Below the pieces are notes generated by a model. It was given only the letters and a program-made list of their open reading frames with translations. It was not told where the DNA came from and made no database searches. A DNA stretch of 64,000 nt from Selaginella moellendorffii (Eukaryota > Streptophyta > Lycopodiopsida > Selaginellales > Selaginellaceae), in the NCBI RefSeq assembly GCF_000143415.4, contig NW_003314266.1:2184486-2248485 (forward strand), in the 5' to 3' direction. Position numbers and translations under genes: made by a program. Shown piece after piece: positions 47,876 through 59,300 of the stretch. Position 1 is the stretch's first letter, and every line of letters starts with the position of its first letter.

Positions 47876-48659
47876 AACAACATTGATGTTTAAGCCCATA
47901 GGACATAGGTAACGCTCTCAGATGTCTTATCGCTCTCGTTGGTCCTCACAAGCAGATCCATAGTAACTAAATATAAAATCCAGTGTTTTATGCGCTCTAG
48001 ATCTTTATAACATGTATTCGAGCTTGGTAAAATTGCAAAACCAATGTGGTCCAATTTTTCTCCTTAGCTGATTTCGTCATTTGGCAACGCGAGGATGGAT
48101 CTCCTTTTCTTTTTTCTTTTCTTCTATTCTTGGATTCCTGCACAAGCGTTTTGATCTTGTTTCTGTAGTGATAAGAGATAAACTATGTGTTCTTGTAATG
48201 TGGACACAAATCGTTTTGATCGTCATTTCTCTTCCAGGCTTCAATGTAAGAATTTGCATTTCCTCAACGTTTTTGAGCTGACTGTTCGCTCCTTGAACTT
48301 GAGAAAAAAAAAAAAGGGCGAAAAAATTGTTCCATGTACATTGTAAAACTTCAATGCTAAACAAGCACCACAGTTGAAAGCTTTGACAGGATATTGGTAC
48401 TGCGAGATTCTTTGTTGTCCAGCTAGAGTAGAGATCCTATTTGCATTTGCATTTATCTCCCCAGCCATTAGTTTTTTTCTTTGTGTGTGTGTCAACTTAT
48501 CTTAGTTGATCGATTTGTGGTTGGGCTGTAGATGCTCCGCAAGCTCCACAAAGCCACAAGTGACAAGTACACCGATGGGGAGGAAAAAAACAACAAGTAA
48601 AAAGAAAAATCGTAAATCTTCTTCCCTGGCAATGGTGGAAGGTCCGTGACTGGTGAGAC

Positions 48660-50500
48660 ATAGCTCCTTTCGGTGAGTAGTTTCCACCCCAAAGAGGCAA
48701 GACAAGTTTTCAGGCGGGCGGTTCATGGCCCTATCAACGATATGAATCGCATGCCCAAAAACTTGTCTTGCCTCTCTGGGGTGGAAACTACTCACCGATT
48801 CATATCCTTGATAGGGCCATGAACCGCCAAGAAGCGCTTGGGCTTCTTGGTGGCCCAGGCAGGGGCGGCCATGGTGAATCCAAGGATGATTCTTGCGACG
48901 AGACACCACTCCAAGCTCCGCCGCTCCCGGTGCTCGAGGCGCTGCGAGATTCCTAGCTCCTGGCTGGGAGGGAGAAGTCGGCTCCTGATCGCTGGATCTC
49001 GGAGGAGGAGCTCCGAGTCCTCTTCGTGTCGCGAATATCGGGACAGCGAATTGCACTCATCTTCTCATCCACTCTCAAAGACTACATTGCTCATGACTCA
49101 CTGCAAACAGCGAAAGGCACTCGACGCACGTGTTCAATAGCGACCAAGCTTTGGTGGTGGGCATTTTCGAAAGAAATGGTGGTGCTGGCAGAGATTCAGG
49201 AATCACCTCAAATCCAAAAGCAAGAACACTGAGTTCCTTTTCCTTGCACAGACCTGATTGTGATGATAATACAAAGGCTTGCACCTTCTTTGGGGCGCTT
49301 TCTATCGAAACCTGCTCACACAGACAGACACAGAGAGAGAGAGAGAGAGAGAGGTGTGCTGCGTTGTGGCGGTCAGCAGAATCATTCTTCTTGGTATAAA
49401 AGCTGAAACGAGATCAAAAAAGTAAATCTCATTCTTCCGAGTCAAAACAATTGTGCAATTGATCTTCCATGGGCTTAAATGCAAGCTTGATAGATTATAT
49501 TGCTAATCTGGCTTTTGCTCAAAATGCACATCCTGGCAAATTAGTTATATTTTCCTCCAGTTTTAATGTCATGTAACAAAATTATCAAGATGCCATAACA
49601 ATAGTTATTCATTATTCAAAATCAGATCAATCTTAAATGGCTAAATAACACTTGATTGGGATGAATAATCAAATATTTTGAATATTTGATATGTTTTAGC
49701 CCCTGAAGCTATTTGGCAGTTGTTTAAATTCAAATTGCATGGTTGTTTGCAAGCTATAATACGTTTACTTGTTCACCTACTAAATTTTAAAATGTTTATT
49801 TTACTGGAAGTAGGCAGATCCATAGTATCTAAATAAAAAATGCTAGTATTGATAATTTCTGCAAAGTAAAAATGCAAAAAACTCCTTAGGGTTTCCTCGG
49901 ATTCTTGATCAGGCTGGGCTCCCTTTGTTTTGGACTGGTGCGTCGCAGTGGAATGTTTTTTCGTTTTCTAGCTCATTTGCCAGAGTCGTTTTGATCGTCA
50001 TTTCTATTCCAGTCTTTCAGCGTAAGAATTTGCACTTCCTCGACGTTTTTGTGCCGATTGCTCGCCACACCTGGTTTCCAGACAAGAAAAAAAAGGAAAG
50101 AAAAAATGTTCCATCTACCATTGTAGAGATTGAGAGCACATCAATCCTGTCAAAGTTTTCTATTTCCTTCAAACTGAAAGCCACTAAAATCTTGTTACCT
50201 ACAGAAGCAGCAGGGGGCACGGATTGGAGCTGTGATTCAAATCGCCAAAGGTGGTGCTTGTTTGGCATGTTGGTGCGGCGAGAATCTTTGTTGTCCAGGT
50301 AGAGTAGAGATTTTATTTGCATTTGCATTTATATCCCCGACCATTAGTTCGTTTTTCTTTCTCCTGTGTGTCAACTTATCCTAGTTGATCGATTTGTGGT
50401 TTGTTTTCTTGGACAGGGTGGGCCGTGGCAAGCTCGATAGAGACACAGTGACAGGCACACGGATGGGAAAAAAAAAAGGAAAATAGAAAAAGAAAAAATC
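48660..50500. repeat. Tandem segmental duplication, partial copy C
   Basis: Short pieces only: 48832-48960 matches the middle of the SMI1-like gene (38690-38860), 49060-49260 matches the divergent promoter region of the lectin-like pair, and 49800-50420 matches the tail at 47950-48520. Confidence 0.7.
48671..48828. repeat. Two interleaved inverted repeats
   Basis: 48671-48710 pairs with 48757-48796 (39 of 40 bases), and 48716-48749 pairs with 48796-48828 (one mismatch over 33). The order A-B-A'-B' is interleaved rather than nested. Confidence 0.8.
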
Positions 50501-51334
50501 TAAACTTGTTCCAAAGTGGTTGCCAAATCTTCTTCCCTTGCAATGGTTTTTGCTTTTGGAGGTCCGTGACTGGTGAGCTTTCCTCTCCTCTTCCTTTCTC
50601 TTTTATGTTGGATTTGATACGATTGGCTTCTCTTTGCCAAGGTCGGGTGGCCAGTGACAGCGCAAAATTACTAGACGAACTTTGGGATGGGAAAAAGGAG
50701 AAGGAGGAATCGAAAGGATGGAACTATGGCAGAAAACTAAAGGTAAGTTAAGTTTGCTTCTTCCATTGACTATAGCTTTCTCTCACGCGTGTGCTCTACA
50801 GGGAGAAAAAATGAATACCAAAAAGCAAAACGAGAGGAAAAAACTGTTTTTGGGGACCCAGCTCCATTGACCTCTTACAAACAGGCAAGTGAGGTATTTA
50901 TATGTGTATTTCCGATTTTTTCTGGTTTTTTTTACTGAGCTTGGGGACATATACACCCCCCACTTTGGCTTCTTTTCTAAAAAAGGGCATCACATCACAG
51001 CACACGCACACACACAAGCATTCTCCATCCATCGCCTTTCTCCTTCTTGAATGGCACCAAACTGGTGTAAGTTGTGGGAGGCGAAGATCTTGCCTGGTGA
51101 TTCCAAAAGCTTGTAGCGCCAGTCCCTCGCTCGAATTTAATTTGCTCTATCCGGGAAATCTTTTGTCCTTGGAGCCAAGGCGGGAGATCACACAAGCTTC
51201 AAAGGGTAAGAACTCATTATCTCATTTCTCACTCCATACACAATCTTTCTTCGTTTTTCCTCTTTTTTCCTTGTTGTGCTTCGTCCAGGAGCGGCAGGGA
51301 GAGGAATTCAAGCTTGGAAGCTCCGAGATCTACC
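50500..51334 (+). promoter_or_regulatory. Upstream region and probable 5' UTR intron of the zinc-finger gene
   Basis: No ORF is supported. GTAAGAACTC at 51206 and CTTCGTCCAG ending 51288 make a plausible 83-nt intron in the leader, 47 nt before the ATG at 51335. Confidence 0.35.
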
Positions 51335-52019
51335 ATGGAAGATAAAGTGGACCGGGAATGCAGTATGTGTGGCGATATTGGATTCTCGTCGGAGCTGTTC
51401 CAGTGCAAGGAATGCAACTTTAGATGGCAGCACAGGTATTCCTCCATTATTCTGCTTTGGTCATTCGATTCCAGTGACAAGATTTCTCGCAACTCACACC
51501 AAACTTGCCTTGTGTTTCCCGTCCAGCTACTGCAGCAGACTTTATCCCAACATGGAGAGTGGCAATTGGGGAGAGTGGCCAGTGTGCGACTGGTGCTTTG
51601 GAGCTCTCGGGACAAAAGCAACACTAAAACCAAAGCGGAGTGCCAGCATCAAGCTGAGAAGAAGCTCCAGCTCCAACTACGAAGAACAGGTGTACCAGGC
51701 ACAGAAAGGATCCAAGGAGGAGAACCACCATCGCTGGGATGCTCTCGATTATCTCCTGGAGGTGGCACACATGAGCTCCTTGTCTGATGGAGAAACGAGT
51801 ATGAAGAGGCAGGCGTGCAGCAGCAAGAGAACTTGTGCCAGGAAATTAAGCTCGGCCTCTTCTTCTCCCAGCAGCAGCTTCAAGCGCCCCCAACAAAAGT
51901 GGGGATTTTTGAGCGAAAGGATCAAACTTGACAGCTCCAAGTCATCTCCTTCCAGCTCCAAGCCAGGTTCTCCCAAGCCTATTTGTAATCGCAGATACAA
52001 GTTTCTATCAGATGTGTGA
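51335..52019 (+). CDS. PHD/RING-like zinc-finger plant protein
   Basis: Exons 51335-51435 and 51527-52019 give 197 residues. The N-terminus has a compact Cys/His cluster: CSMCGDIGF, then FQCKECNFRWQH, SYCSRLYP and VCDWCFG. It matches the short PHD-like finger of a plant-specific family, probably binding two zinc ions and mediating protein or histone contacts in the nucleus. The rest is Ser/Lys-rich with KPKRSASIKLRRSSSS and polyserine tracts, likely disordered and nuclear-localising. The 91-nt intron splits the His/Ser codon in the finger, a common site in this family. The position just outside the triplication and the intact frame suggest a functional gene. Confidence 0.75.
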
Positions 52020-53146
52020 CTAGCCTCTATCAGATCGAGGAGGGGACAAAGGAAAAACCACAAGATTTCGCGAAGGTGGTGTTTCTAGGATCAGAGATGA
52101 AAAGCTCGCATGAGCTTGTGGGTTCTTACATAAAGATAATACTATGAAGAGGCTAGCTCGGACTTTGATGCTAAAGATCTTTGTTGGTGTGTTGGGTCTA
52201 CTGGCTTACGTAAACATCTGCACAATCAATTCAATCAGGCTTGCCAGGAACATCAAGTCCATTGTTTCCAAAGGGCAAGTTTGACATGGTTTTAGCACAT
52301 AATGGGGGAAATTTTCTCCGCTGCTTTGTCTGGCACCTTGCTAAAAGGAAAATAAAAAATCTACATCTTTTTAGTATTATACGAGCAATATCTATATCTT
52401 ATAGTTCTTGCTTGCGTGAACCATTTGTGTTAAGCAACAGCTACATTGGATATAAAGTGTACGATATTTAAAAAAATAAATTTATGGGTGGGGTGGCGTA
52501 CAACACTGAAAGGAAATCCAAAGAGTGGATCATATCATTTAGTTGGCTGGCTTCGCAATACTTTGGTAATCGAAAGAAAATGTTTGGTCTCTGAAAGTTC
52601 TTTACATTTTATACTTTTATACTTTTCATTTTTCAATTATTAATATGCTCCTTGGATTCTCGACGAATGTGGACGAGAGACGGCTGATTTGCCAAAGCTG
52701 GAAAGCTTTCTTACATCAATGGTGTTTTTCTTTGTTCCTCTGTAATAGAGCAACTTGGGCATGGGGAATCTCCTGCAGATTCAAGGTGAGTCCACCACAA
52801 TCCAAAACTCATCCATTGTGCCAGTCAAGCTTCTTGCTGCGAAACGCGTTTGGCACTCGCTTCCCATCGAGATTGATCTCAAACCGGGCAAGAATGTGAG
52901 CGTTCGTCGCGGCTATGGACCTCTCGAGCTGGCAGTAATCTCGACTGAATCGAATGAAAAATCTAGAAAGCTATTGAGGATCTCGTGATAGAGCTAGAAG
53001 ATCTAAGAAAGAGCAAAAACATTGCAATCACCGGCAAGAAAAATCACCTCCGCTTAAAAATGGAGCGAAGAACCAAGTACAAATATATAATCTAGTCAAC
53101 GCTATTCTAGTCAAAGTATTTACCAAACTCTAGTCAAACGCTATGA
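52020..53146. other. Intergenic, AT-rich in part
   Basis: A 77-codon plus-strand frame at 52755-52988 (LPIEIDLKPGKNVSVRRGYG) looks protein-like, but I recognise no family and see no neighbours supporting it. The rest is non-coding. Confidence 0.3.
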
Positions 53147-54391
53147 ATGCTTTCCAGGAATCTTGGAAGGAGGAGTGGCGCCGTAGCGAGGGATTTGGCC
53201 GAGAGGCTGGGGCCCGAGAGCAGCAGGGACGAACTCGTGCTCGCTCTAAACCATTGCGCGTCCGCGGGGGATCTCGAGCAGGGCAGACAAATCCACGCCA
53301 AGATCACGCAGCGCCGGCTGCGATCCAGCTCCTTCCTCGCCAATCACTTGATCAAAATGTATGGCGACTGCGGCGACGCCACATCCGCGCTCGCCGTCTT
53401 CGCGCGCCTCAAGCGGAGGAACGTTTTCTCGTGGAATCTGGCGATCGCGGCGTGTGGCGGCGAGGATCTCTCCATGGGGCTTTACCGATCGATGCTCCTC
53501 GAGGGGCAATTGCCGGACAACATCACCTTCGTCAATCTTATAGCCGGGCGCAGTAGATCGCTGGAAGAGGGCAAAGTCATCCACGAGCACGCAGTTGAGA
53601 GTGGATCGATCGCGGACGTGGTAGTGGCTACCGCGATGGTGAGTCTCTATGGGCGATTGGATCAAATTGCTGAGGCAAAGAAAATCTTTGATGCAATGCC
53701 GGAGAAGAACCAAGTTTCCTGGACCGCGATGATCACAGCATATGCCCGGAACGGGTATCGCAGCGAAGCATCGATCGAGCTCTACTTCCAGATGACCAGG
53801 ATTCACGCGCTTGATCCCGATCGCGTGACTTTCATTGCGCTCCTCGAGTCTTGCACGTCGGGATCGCTGGTGCTGCGCGATGGAGCAGTGATCGAGCAAG
53901 AGATCATCGCTCGTGGCCTTGACGGCGAACCCTCCATAGCCGTCGCGCTCGTCACAATGTTTGCTCGATGCGGAGGCATTGATAGCGCGAGGATAGCCTT
54001 TGATCGAGCTTGCCATTGCAAGAACATTGGCTCCGCGGCGTGGACGGCTATGGTAGCCGCATATGCCCAGCACGGGCATCTGGAGCTAGCGGTGGAGATT
54101 CACCGTCTCATGGCGCTCGACGGCCAGGATTGCGATTCCGTCACCTTTGTCAATCTCCTATTTGCTTGCAGCCACGCCGGGAGGCTCCACGACGCTTGGA
54201 AGTGCTTTGCATCGATGAGTGGAGATTTCTGGGTGGAATCTGTGCTGGATCACTACGTTTGCGTGGTGGATCTCCTTGGGCGATTAGGGAAGCTGGAAGA
54301 GGCTGAGGATCTAGCGACCAACATGCCATTCGAGCCCGTGGAATCGGTGTGGATGAGCTTCTTATCCGCGATTCTATGTTCTCTTGAATAG
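53147..54391 (+). CDS. PLS-class pentatricopeptide repeat protein
   Basis: An intronless frame of 414 residues, usual for plant PPR genes. Repeats begin near residue 29 (ALNHCASAGDLEQGRQIHAK) and continue through NHLIKMYGDCGDATSALAVF, VATAMVSLYGRLDQIAEAKK, VSWTAMITAYARNGYRSEA, WTAMVAAYAQHGHLELAVE and FVNLLFACSHAGRLHDAWK. The end DHYVCVVDLLGRLGKLEEAE matches the region that normally precedes the E domain. The E/E+ and DYW domains are missing because the frame stops soon after. Such proteins bind organelle RNA, usually for C-to-U editing; without a DYW domain it would need partners or act otherwise. The N-terminus is basic and could target an organelle. A scrambled copy lies at 47210-47700. Confidence 0.9.
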   Translation: MLSRNLGRRSGAVARDLAERLGPESSRDELVLALNHCASAGDLEQGRQIHAKITQRRLRSSSFLANHLIKMYGDCGDATSALAVFARLKRRNVFSWNLAIAACGGEDLSMGLYRSMLLEGQLPDNITFVNLIAGRSRSLEEGKVIHEHAVESGSIADVVVATAMVSLYGRLDQIAEAKKIFDAMPEKNQVSWTAMITAYARNGYRSEASIELYFQMTRIHALDPDRVTFIALLESCTSGSLVLRDGAVIEQEIIARGLDGEPSIAVALVTMFARCGGIDSARIAFDRACHCKNIGSAAWTAMVAAYAQHGHLELAVEIHRLMALDGQDCDSVTFVNLLFACSHAGRLHDAWKCFASMSGDFWVESVLDHYVCVVDLLGRLGKLEEAEDLATNMPFEPVESVWMSFLSAILCSLE

Positions 54392-54482
54392 CACATGCAT
54401 TTCTCAACCCTTTTATTCTATATTTTCTCAACCCTTTTATTCTATATTTTGCGATCCTATGAAAACTTAGGTCAAGCGAAGC

Positions 54483-55292
54483 ATGGTAAAGTCAAAGAGA
54501 AAGAATCCGACGAAGCAAAGCAAGCAGAGGAAGCAAAGCTATGGCAAAAACGACGTAGTAATGTGCCCATTCGACGCTGATCACGTAAGAAGATTCGAGT
54601 TAGATACCGAGTACGAGCCGAGAGGTTTGCCACCAGGTGTGTACCCATGCCCTAGGTGTGGATCTTACAAGACTCGCTTCGATCACTATAACAACCGAGA
54701 TGGCGGGAACTTCAAGTATGGAAACAAAAAATCGCCAATGTTCGCGTGTAAAAATGGCTGCGGCAAAAGGTTTAAGGTAACTAATCGCTACTGGGAGAAG
54801 TATGGGCCAGATGGGAAACCCACTCAAACGTCGGAAAATGGTGGTGAAGACCTGGTTGACACAAGTTTGCCACAAATTGGAATGGTGTTGGAAAATGGTG
54901 GCGACGACTTTAGTTTGCCACAAATCGGAATCGATGACACTGCTGTTTGCGTGAGCAACACCCAATTTAAACAAACTAGCATGGAGATCGACGCTGACAA
55001 TGGTGACAATGGTCGTTGCATGGAACGGACTGTAAGTTACGACGTGGAGGAGATTGATCAAGGAGCAAGCATGAAAGATGGCGAAGAGGGTTATACGTCT
55101 GTGAATGACAGTCCGATTGATTGGGATGTTGCTGGGTTTGTGAGGAAGATGCAAGAAACTTACGAGGAATACGTGAATTCTGGAGAGATCGATCCTTGCG
55201 AGGAGCTTCTCATGCCAAAGTCTTGTAATTCCCCCGAGGTGGTCCAGATCTTCACGGGGACCTCTGGCCATCGGGTGTTTTGTGCAATGTAA
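54483..55292 (+). CDS. Divergent Dof-like zinc-finger protein
   Basis: An intronless frame of 269 residues starting MVKSKRKNPTKQSKQRKQ, a strong basic nuclear signal. The core CPRCGSYKTRFDHYNNRDGG, then FACKNGCGKRFKVTNRYW resembles the Dof finger (CPRC, T-x-F, YNN, C..C, RYW). The spacing is C-x2-C-x29-C-x3-C instead of C-x2-C-x21-C-x2-C, so it is a divergent or related fold. An additional Cys at CPFDADH precedes it. The C-terminal half is acidic, with two copies of a SLPQIG motif. Probably a DNA-binding nuclear protein. The ATG is only 92 bp after the PPR stop, but there is no evidence for joint transcription. Confidence 0.55.
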   Translation: MVKSKRKNPTKQSKQRKQSYGKNDVVMCPFDADHVRRFELDTEYEPRGLPPGVYPCPRCGSYKTRFDHYNNRDGGNFKYGNKKSPMFACKNGCGKRFKVTNRYWEKYGPDGKPTQTSENGGEDLVDTSLPQIGMVLENGGDDFSLPQIGIDDTAVCVSNTQFKQTSMEIDADNGDNGRCMERTVSYDVEEIDQGASMKDGEEGYTSVNDSPIDWDVAGFVRKMQETYEEYVNSGEIDPCEELLMPKSCNSPEVVQIFTGTSGHRVFCAM

Positions 55293-55349
55293 AGGAGTGT
55301 AAATTCTTGCGAAAATTAGCATTGAAGGCTACAGAAAAGAAGAGAACAC

Positions 55350-56208
55350 TCAAGGTCCAGAACTGCCAGCAGTTCTAAGCCCAATAGTCCGTAATCTATA
55401 TCTATACTGAGGAGCTTCTTCTTCATCCTCGTCACTCTGATCGTCATCGCCAATGTTGTTCCACTTGGAGTAGTCTATGGTGGAGTGTGCTTTGGGCTTT
55501 GAAACAGCTCCGCAGCCACTTTTCTTCTTCTCGGCCTCTTCAAGTTCCTTGTGTTGTTCATTTGGAAGAACAGTGGTCGGCGAGAAGGAATGCAAAGCTT
55601 CCGCCGCTGGCGACGATGGACACTCCTCCTCGCATTCTGGAATGGGAGCGAGCGTCTGTTCGTGAAAAATCATAAACTCGTCACAAGGAAACTGGATGAA
55701 AGGCTAAAGATCTCTCTCTTTTCCCCCTGTTTCTTGCGTACCATTTGTGTTCTTAAGCGGGCCTCCAGTTCCCTATACGCAGGAACTTTTGGATTGATCT
55801 CAAGAAGCCTGGTTACATCGAATAGTGCTGATTGGTACTCTTTCAAAGCAATTAGTGTTTGAGCTCGCAGCATCAAAACGCTTGTGTGGTTGCAGTCCAT
55901 TGCCAACACTGCTCCACATTCCTCAGCTGCCTGTATACCAAAAAGACATAGAAAAACTAGAAAAAAAGAGAAAAGAAAAGAAAAAAGAGGGAAACATTAG
56001 AACTTACCTCTCTGAATCGGTGGAGTTTCAAATAACATGCAGCTCTATTGCTATAGAGAGCAATCTTGTGAGCAAGCGATGTTGTTGATTCCAGCATAGC
56101 TGTGTAAAGCTCAAGGGCTTTTTCAAATTGTCCATCCCTATACCTTTGATGCACTGACTCAACTGTTTCCATAGCTGTGGCAACAGTGGCGGCAGCTACC
56201 CGCCACAA
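55350..56208 (-). CDS. Tetratricopeptide repeat co-chaperone-like protein
   Basis: Minus-strand exons 56208-56008, 55930-55742 and 55676-55350 give 238 residues, with all joins in phase 0. Repeats: VHQRYRDGQFEKALELYTAM, then HKIALYSNRAACYLKLHRFR and LMLRAQTLIALKEYQSALFD, a three-repeat TPR block (residues about 15-125). The C-terminus is acidic and ends DYSKWNNIGDDDQSDEDEEE and YRYRLRTIGLR, a tail I associate with a small conserved plant TPR family. Likely cytosolic and protein-binding; partners unknown. An internal ATG (METVESVHQ) could be the true start. The gene starts 172 bp downstream of the HD-Zip III stop on the same strand. Confidence 0.75.
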
Positions 56209-56379
56209 CTAATCGATCGATCGATCCCAAGAGGAAGATCCGCCAAAACCCTAGACAGGAACGCCAAACATCACTCCCAATTTGAATGCTTCACCTGGGC
56301 GGGATAAAATAATAATTCTATTATTATTACAAACAAACGAGGCCCTCTCACAGCCGTCGATCCTGGGCTCGTCCAGCCG

Positions 56380-59300
56380 TCAGATTCCGGCCTGGAATGA
56401 CCAGTTGACGAACATGAGAGCCAAGTGCTGCTCGTCCACTCTCCACACTAGTCCACGCTCGTAGCACACTCTTTTTCCCTTGCTCGTTTGAGCGATTCCC
56501 TCTGGAAGCTCGCCATTTTCCTGTAAGAACATCAAGTTTGATGATGGTTAGCTAGAAGCTTGATAGAACGGTAGAAGCTTACCTCCCGGAGTAGTTTTGC
56601 TAGCTCGCTGTCGAGACCATAGCCGATAGTCCTCTCCCAGGATACTGTTTGAAGCTCTTCGATTTTGGTTTCCAGCATTTGTAAGCCAGCTTGGTTGGCG
56701 ATCACAAATTCTGGTGTAGCCTGTGATTGATAGAATGGACAACCTTAGAGTGGAAACTTTTCCAAGGGAAAGAAGAACTTGCCTTTAGAGAGCAGCATAT
56801 AATCGCTGCGGCGTAGTGCCAGAAGAGCATCACGATAGCGTCCTTGTCAGTGAAGTTGCGAGGTATGATATCGACTCCATGACTGACACTGCATCAACAA
56901 ACTATATAGGTGTCTCTTCAGCTATGAGAAAAAGATAGAACTTATCGAGAAACAGCAAGGTACGATCATAGTACCTGTAGCTTTGTAGAATCTGATGGAT
57001 GAGCGAAGCTCCTTTGGATGACACGAAGGGAGCGTCAGCCGAGGAAGATCCGAGAGACGACGCAGCGAGCGAGAGAGTGATGCGTTGGACAAAGTCCATA
57101 ACGTTTCGGATGTAATTGCGGGCCATCTCTGCAACGGTGTCACGAGTTCCAACCTCGTACATGAACTGGAATGCGATGGTTAGGATGGAGCGGGCGAACT
57201 TGTGGTTCTTTCGCTTGCCGCTTCTCAACTCTTCGGAATCGGATTGACGCTTGACGATGTCGTCCTGCACACTTCTTTCGTGAAAACAAGAAATGAGTTA
57301 AATGAGCTTGGACTTACCATGTCATCGCAAAGAGGAAGGACACGGAATCCTGACGACAGAAGCGGCATATCATCGGAAAGATTGGCATCGACTGGAGCAA
57401 AGATGAGTTGCGAGCAACCATCGATGTCTTCGTCTTCAATTCCACTACATAACTTTGGATAGAGAAACATAACTGTGTGAGGAGTGGTAACAAACATACT
57501 GAAAAATACCTGTAGCAGATAAATTTCCCTGGAAAGTATTGTTCCATCTTCTGCGGAATAATGTCCTTCCAAAATCACTGCCTCCAAAAACTAAAAGAGT
57601 TTCCACTCAACTTGATAGTACTAAAGAATAGTGGGCAAGTAGCTTACATCTTCCTTTGCTGTGTGAAAAAGTGGAACGTGTGCTTGCCTTTTCCCATGAC
57701 TTCTGGATGCAGCATCCTGCTGGAAAAAATCCATATTGCATCCCCACTCTGACCGGTGGTCCCTTAAAAATCGTATGAGATACGAAGGATGAACATTCTG
57801 GGACCAGAAAAAGAAAAAGAAGAAAGAAAACAAAAACCAGCCAAATAGAAGTAAGAAGAAAGTAAGAAATCGCGAGTAAACGGTTATGCGTCAAATTTAC
57901 CTGAAGAAGCATGGATGCCTTGGCACACAATACTCCAGCCAGACTAGACAGCCTATCAGACTGAAACTTTGAAAGGCTAAAGTTTATCGTGGCATTGCAG
58001 CTGACAGCTACATTGTCCAAGCCATCGCCACCCATAGTGCACCATCCATCGTCTGGAAATCCATTTACAGCGTCATTGAAGCCTCTGTCTCAACAAGAAA
58101 AACAAAGAAGTCCCATAAAGAAAGAAAGAATGAAAAGAAACACAAAATGACAGACCTTGCCATGCGCCGGCTGAGAGATCTCAGCACGGAAGGCTGCTGA
58201 CCGCCACCGACAACAATTTCGCCAATTTCCTCTTGAGCAAGATGCTTTAAGAACCGCAGTGCCTACAGTATTGTGTATGGGATTTAGCACTTCGAAGTTA
58301 GAAAAAAAAAAACTTGATTACCTTGACAGTCATCCTCTGTGCAAGGAGAGACGAGGACCTATACAAAGGACGCGTAAGAACCTCAGAGACACTAGAAGGC
58401 TGCGAAAAAAAAAAGAAAAGAGAAAAAGACGAAACTTTACTTTTAGATAATGCGAGTCATTAGCCAGTACCTTTAGATCCAAGTGGTCAATAATGTGTAC
58501 AATGCAGCTCCCACCTTCGCAAGGACGAACCAGATAGCCACTCGTAAGCATCTCCGCGCGTACAAAGTACTGCGTGGATGGAACGTAGGATAGACATTCT
58601 GCATCACTTATGGAGCGCTCACAGACCTGTACAGCGGAAAGAATTTCTTTTTCTTTCTATACAAAGAGACAAAAAGGCTGTAGTAATTACCACAAGGTTT
58701 CCATCTTCCAAGGACGTGGTCAATCTCAAGGTGCAAAAATCACGAGGAGGAGCAAGCGTCGTAGGAGCATAAAGCTTCGCAAAGAAACAAAAGTAAAACC
58801 ACTCACAAAGTTAGACTTTGCTCTGTACCTGCGTGTGCATAATCTCCATTGTTGATCCATTCTCGGAAGAGCATATATGGATAACATCCGAGCGTCGGCA
58901 GTCCCAGAGCCAAGAGGTCTTATCTTTTAAAACCTCCACAATCTAGATGCCAGAGAAAAAGTCGCGCCTTATTAAACAGAGAAAAGCAAAAGAAACACTC
59001 CACTCACTTACTCGAGTAGCCTCCAGTGCAACCAAACCCAGTGCTCTTGCTGCAATACCATCACATCCGTGTGAAATTGCTACGATGCCAAAAGAATCAG
59101 GACCAGGCTGCAAGATCCACATGAGGAACTAGAAAAAAACTAGAAAAGGTTAAAAAGATCAACCTTCATCCCGAGCAACTGGATCCAGTCAACAGCAGTA
59201 CCTGTGGCTTTCGCAAGAAAGTCAGCCAGCGACTGCTCTGCCAATGCCGATAATCTGGAAAAAAAACACCAGGAAAGCGACAATGAGCAACAAGCCAAAC

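Larger units (their letters stand above)
44150..48500. repeat. Tandem segmental duplication, copy B
   Basis: Begins with a truncated SMI1-like 5' end, repeats the upstream region of copy A (44500-45960) and the lectin-like pair (45960-47110). It then runs into a scrambled PPR fragment and a second tail (47940-48500). Confidence 0.85.

Noticed and set aside
53246-54079. 277-codon minus-strand frame across the PPR gene
   Set aside because: Antisense shadow; the plus strand has clear PPR motifs.
54600-55322. 240-codon minus-strand frame across the Dof-like gene
   Set aside because: Antisense shadow of a GC-balanced coding region.
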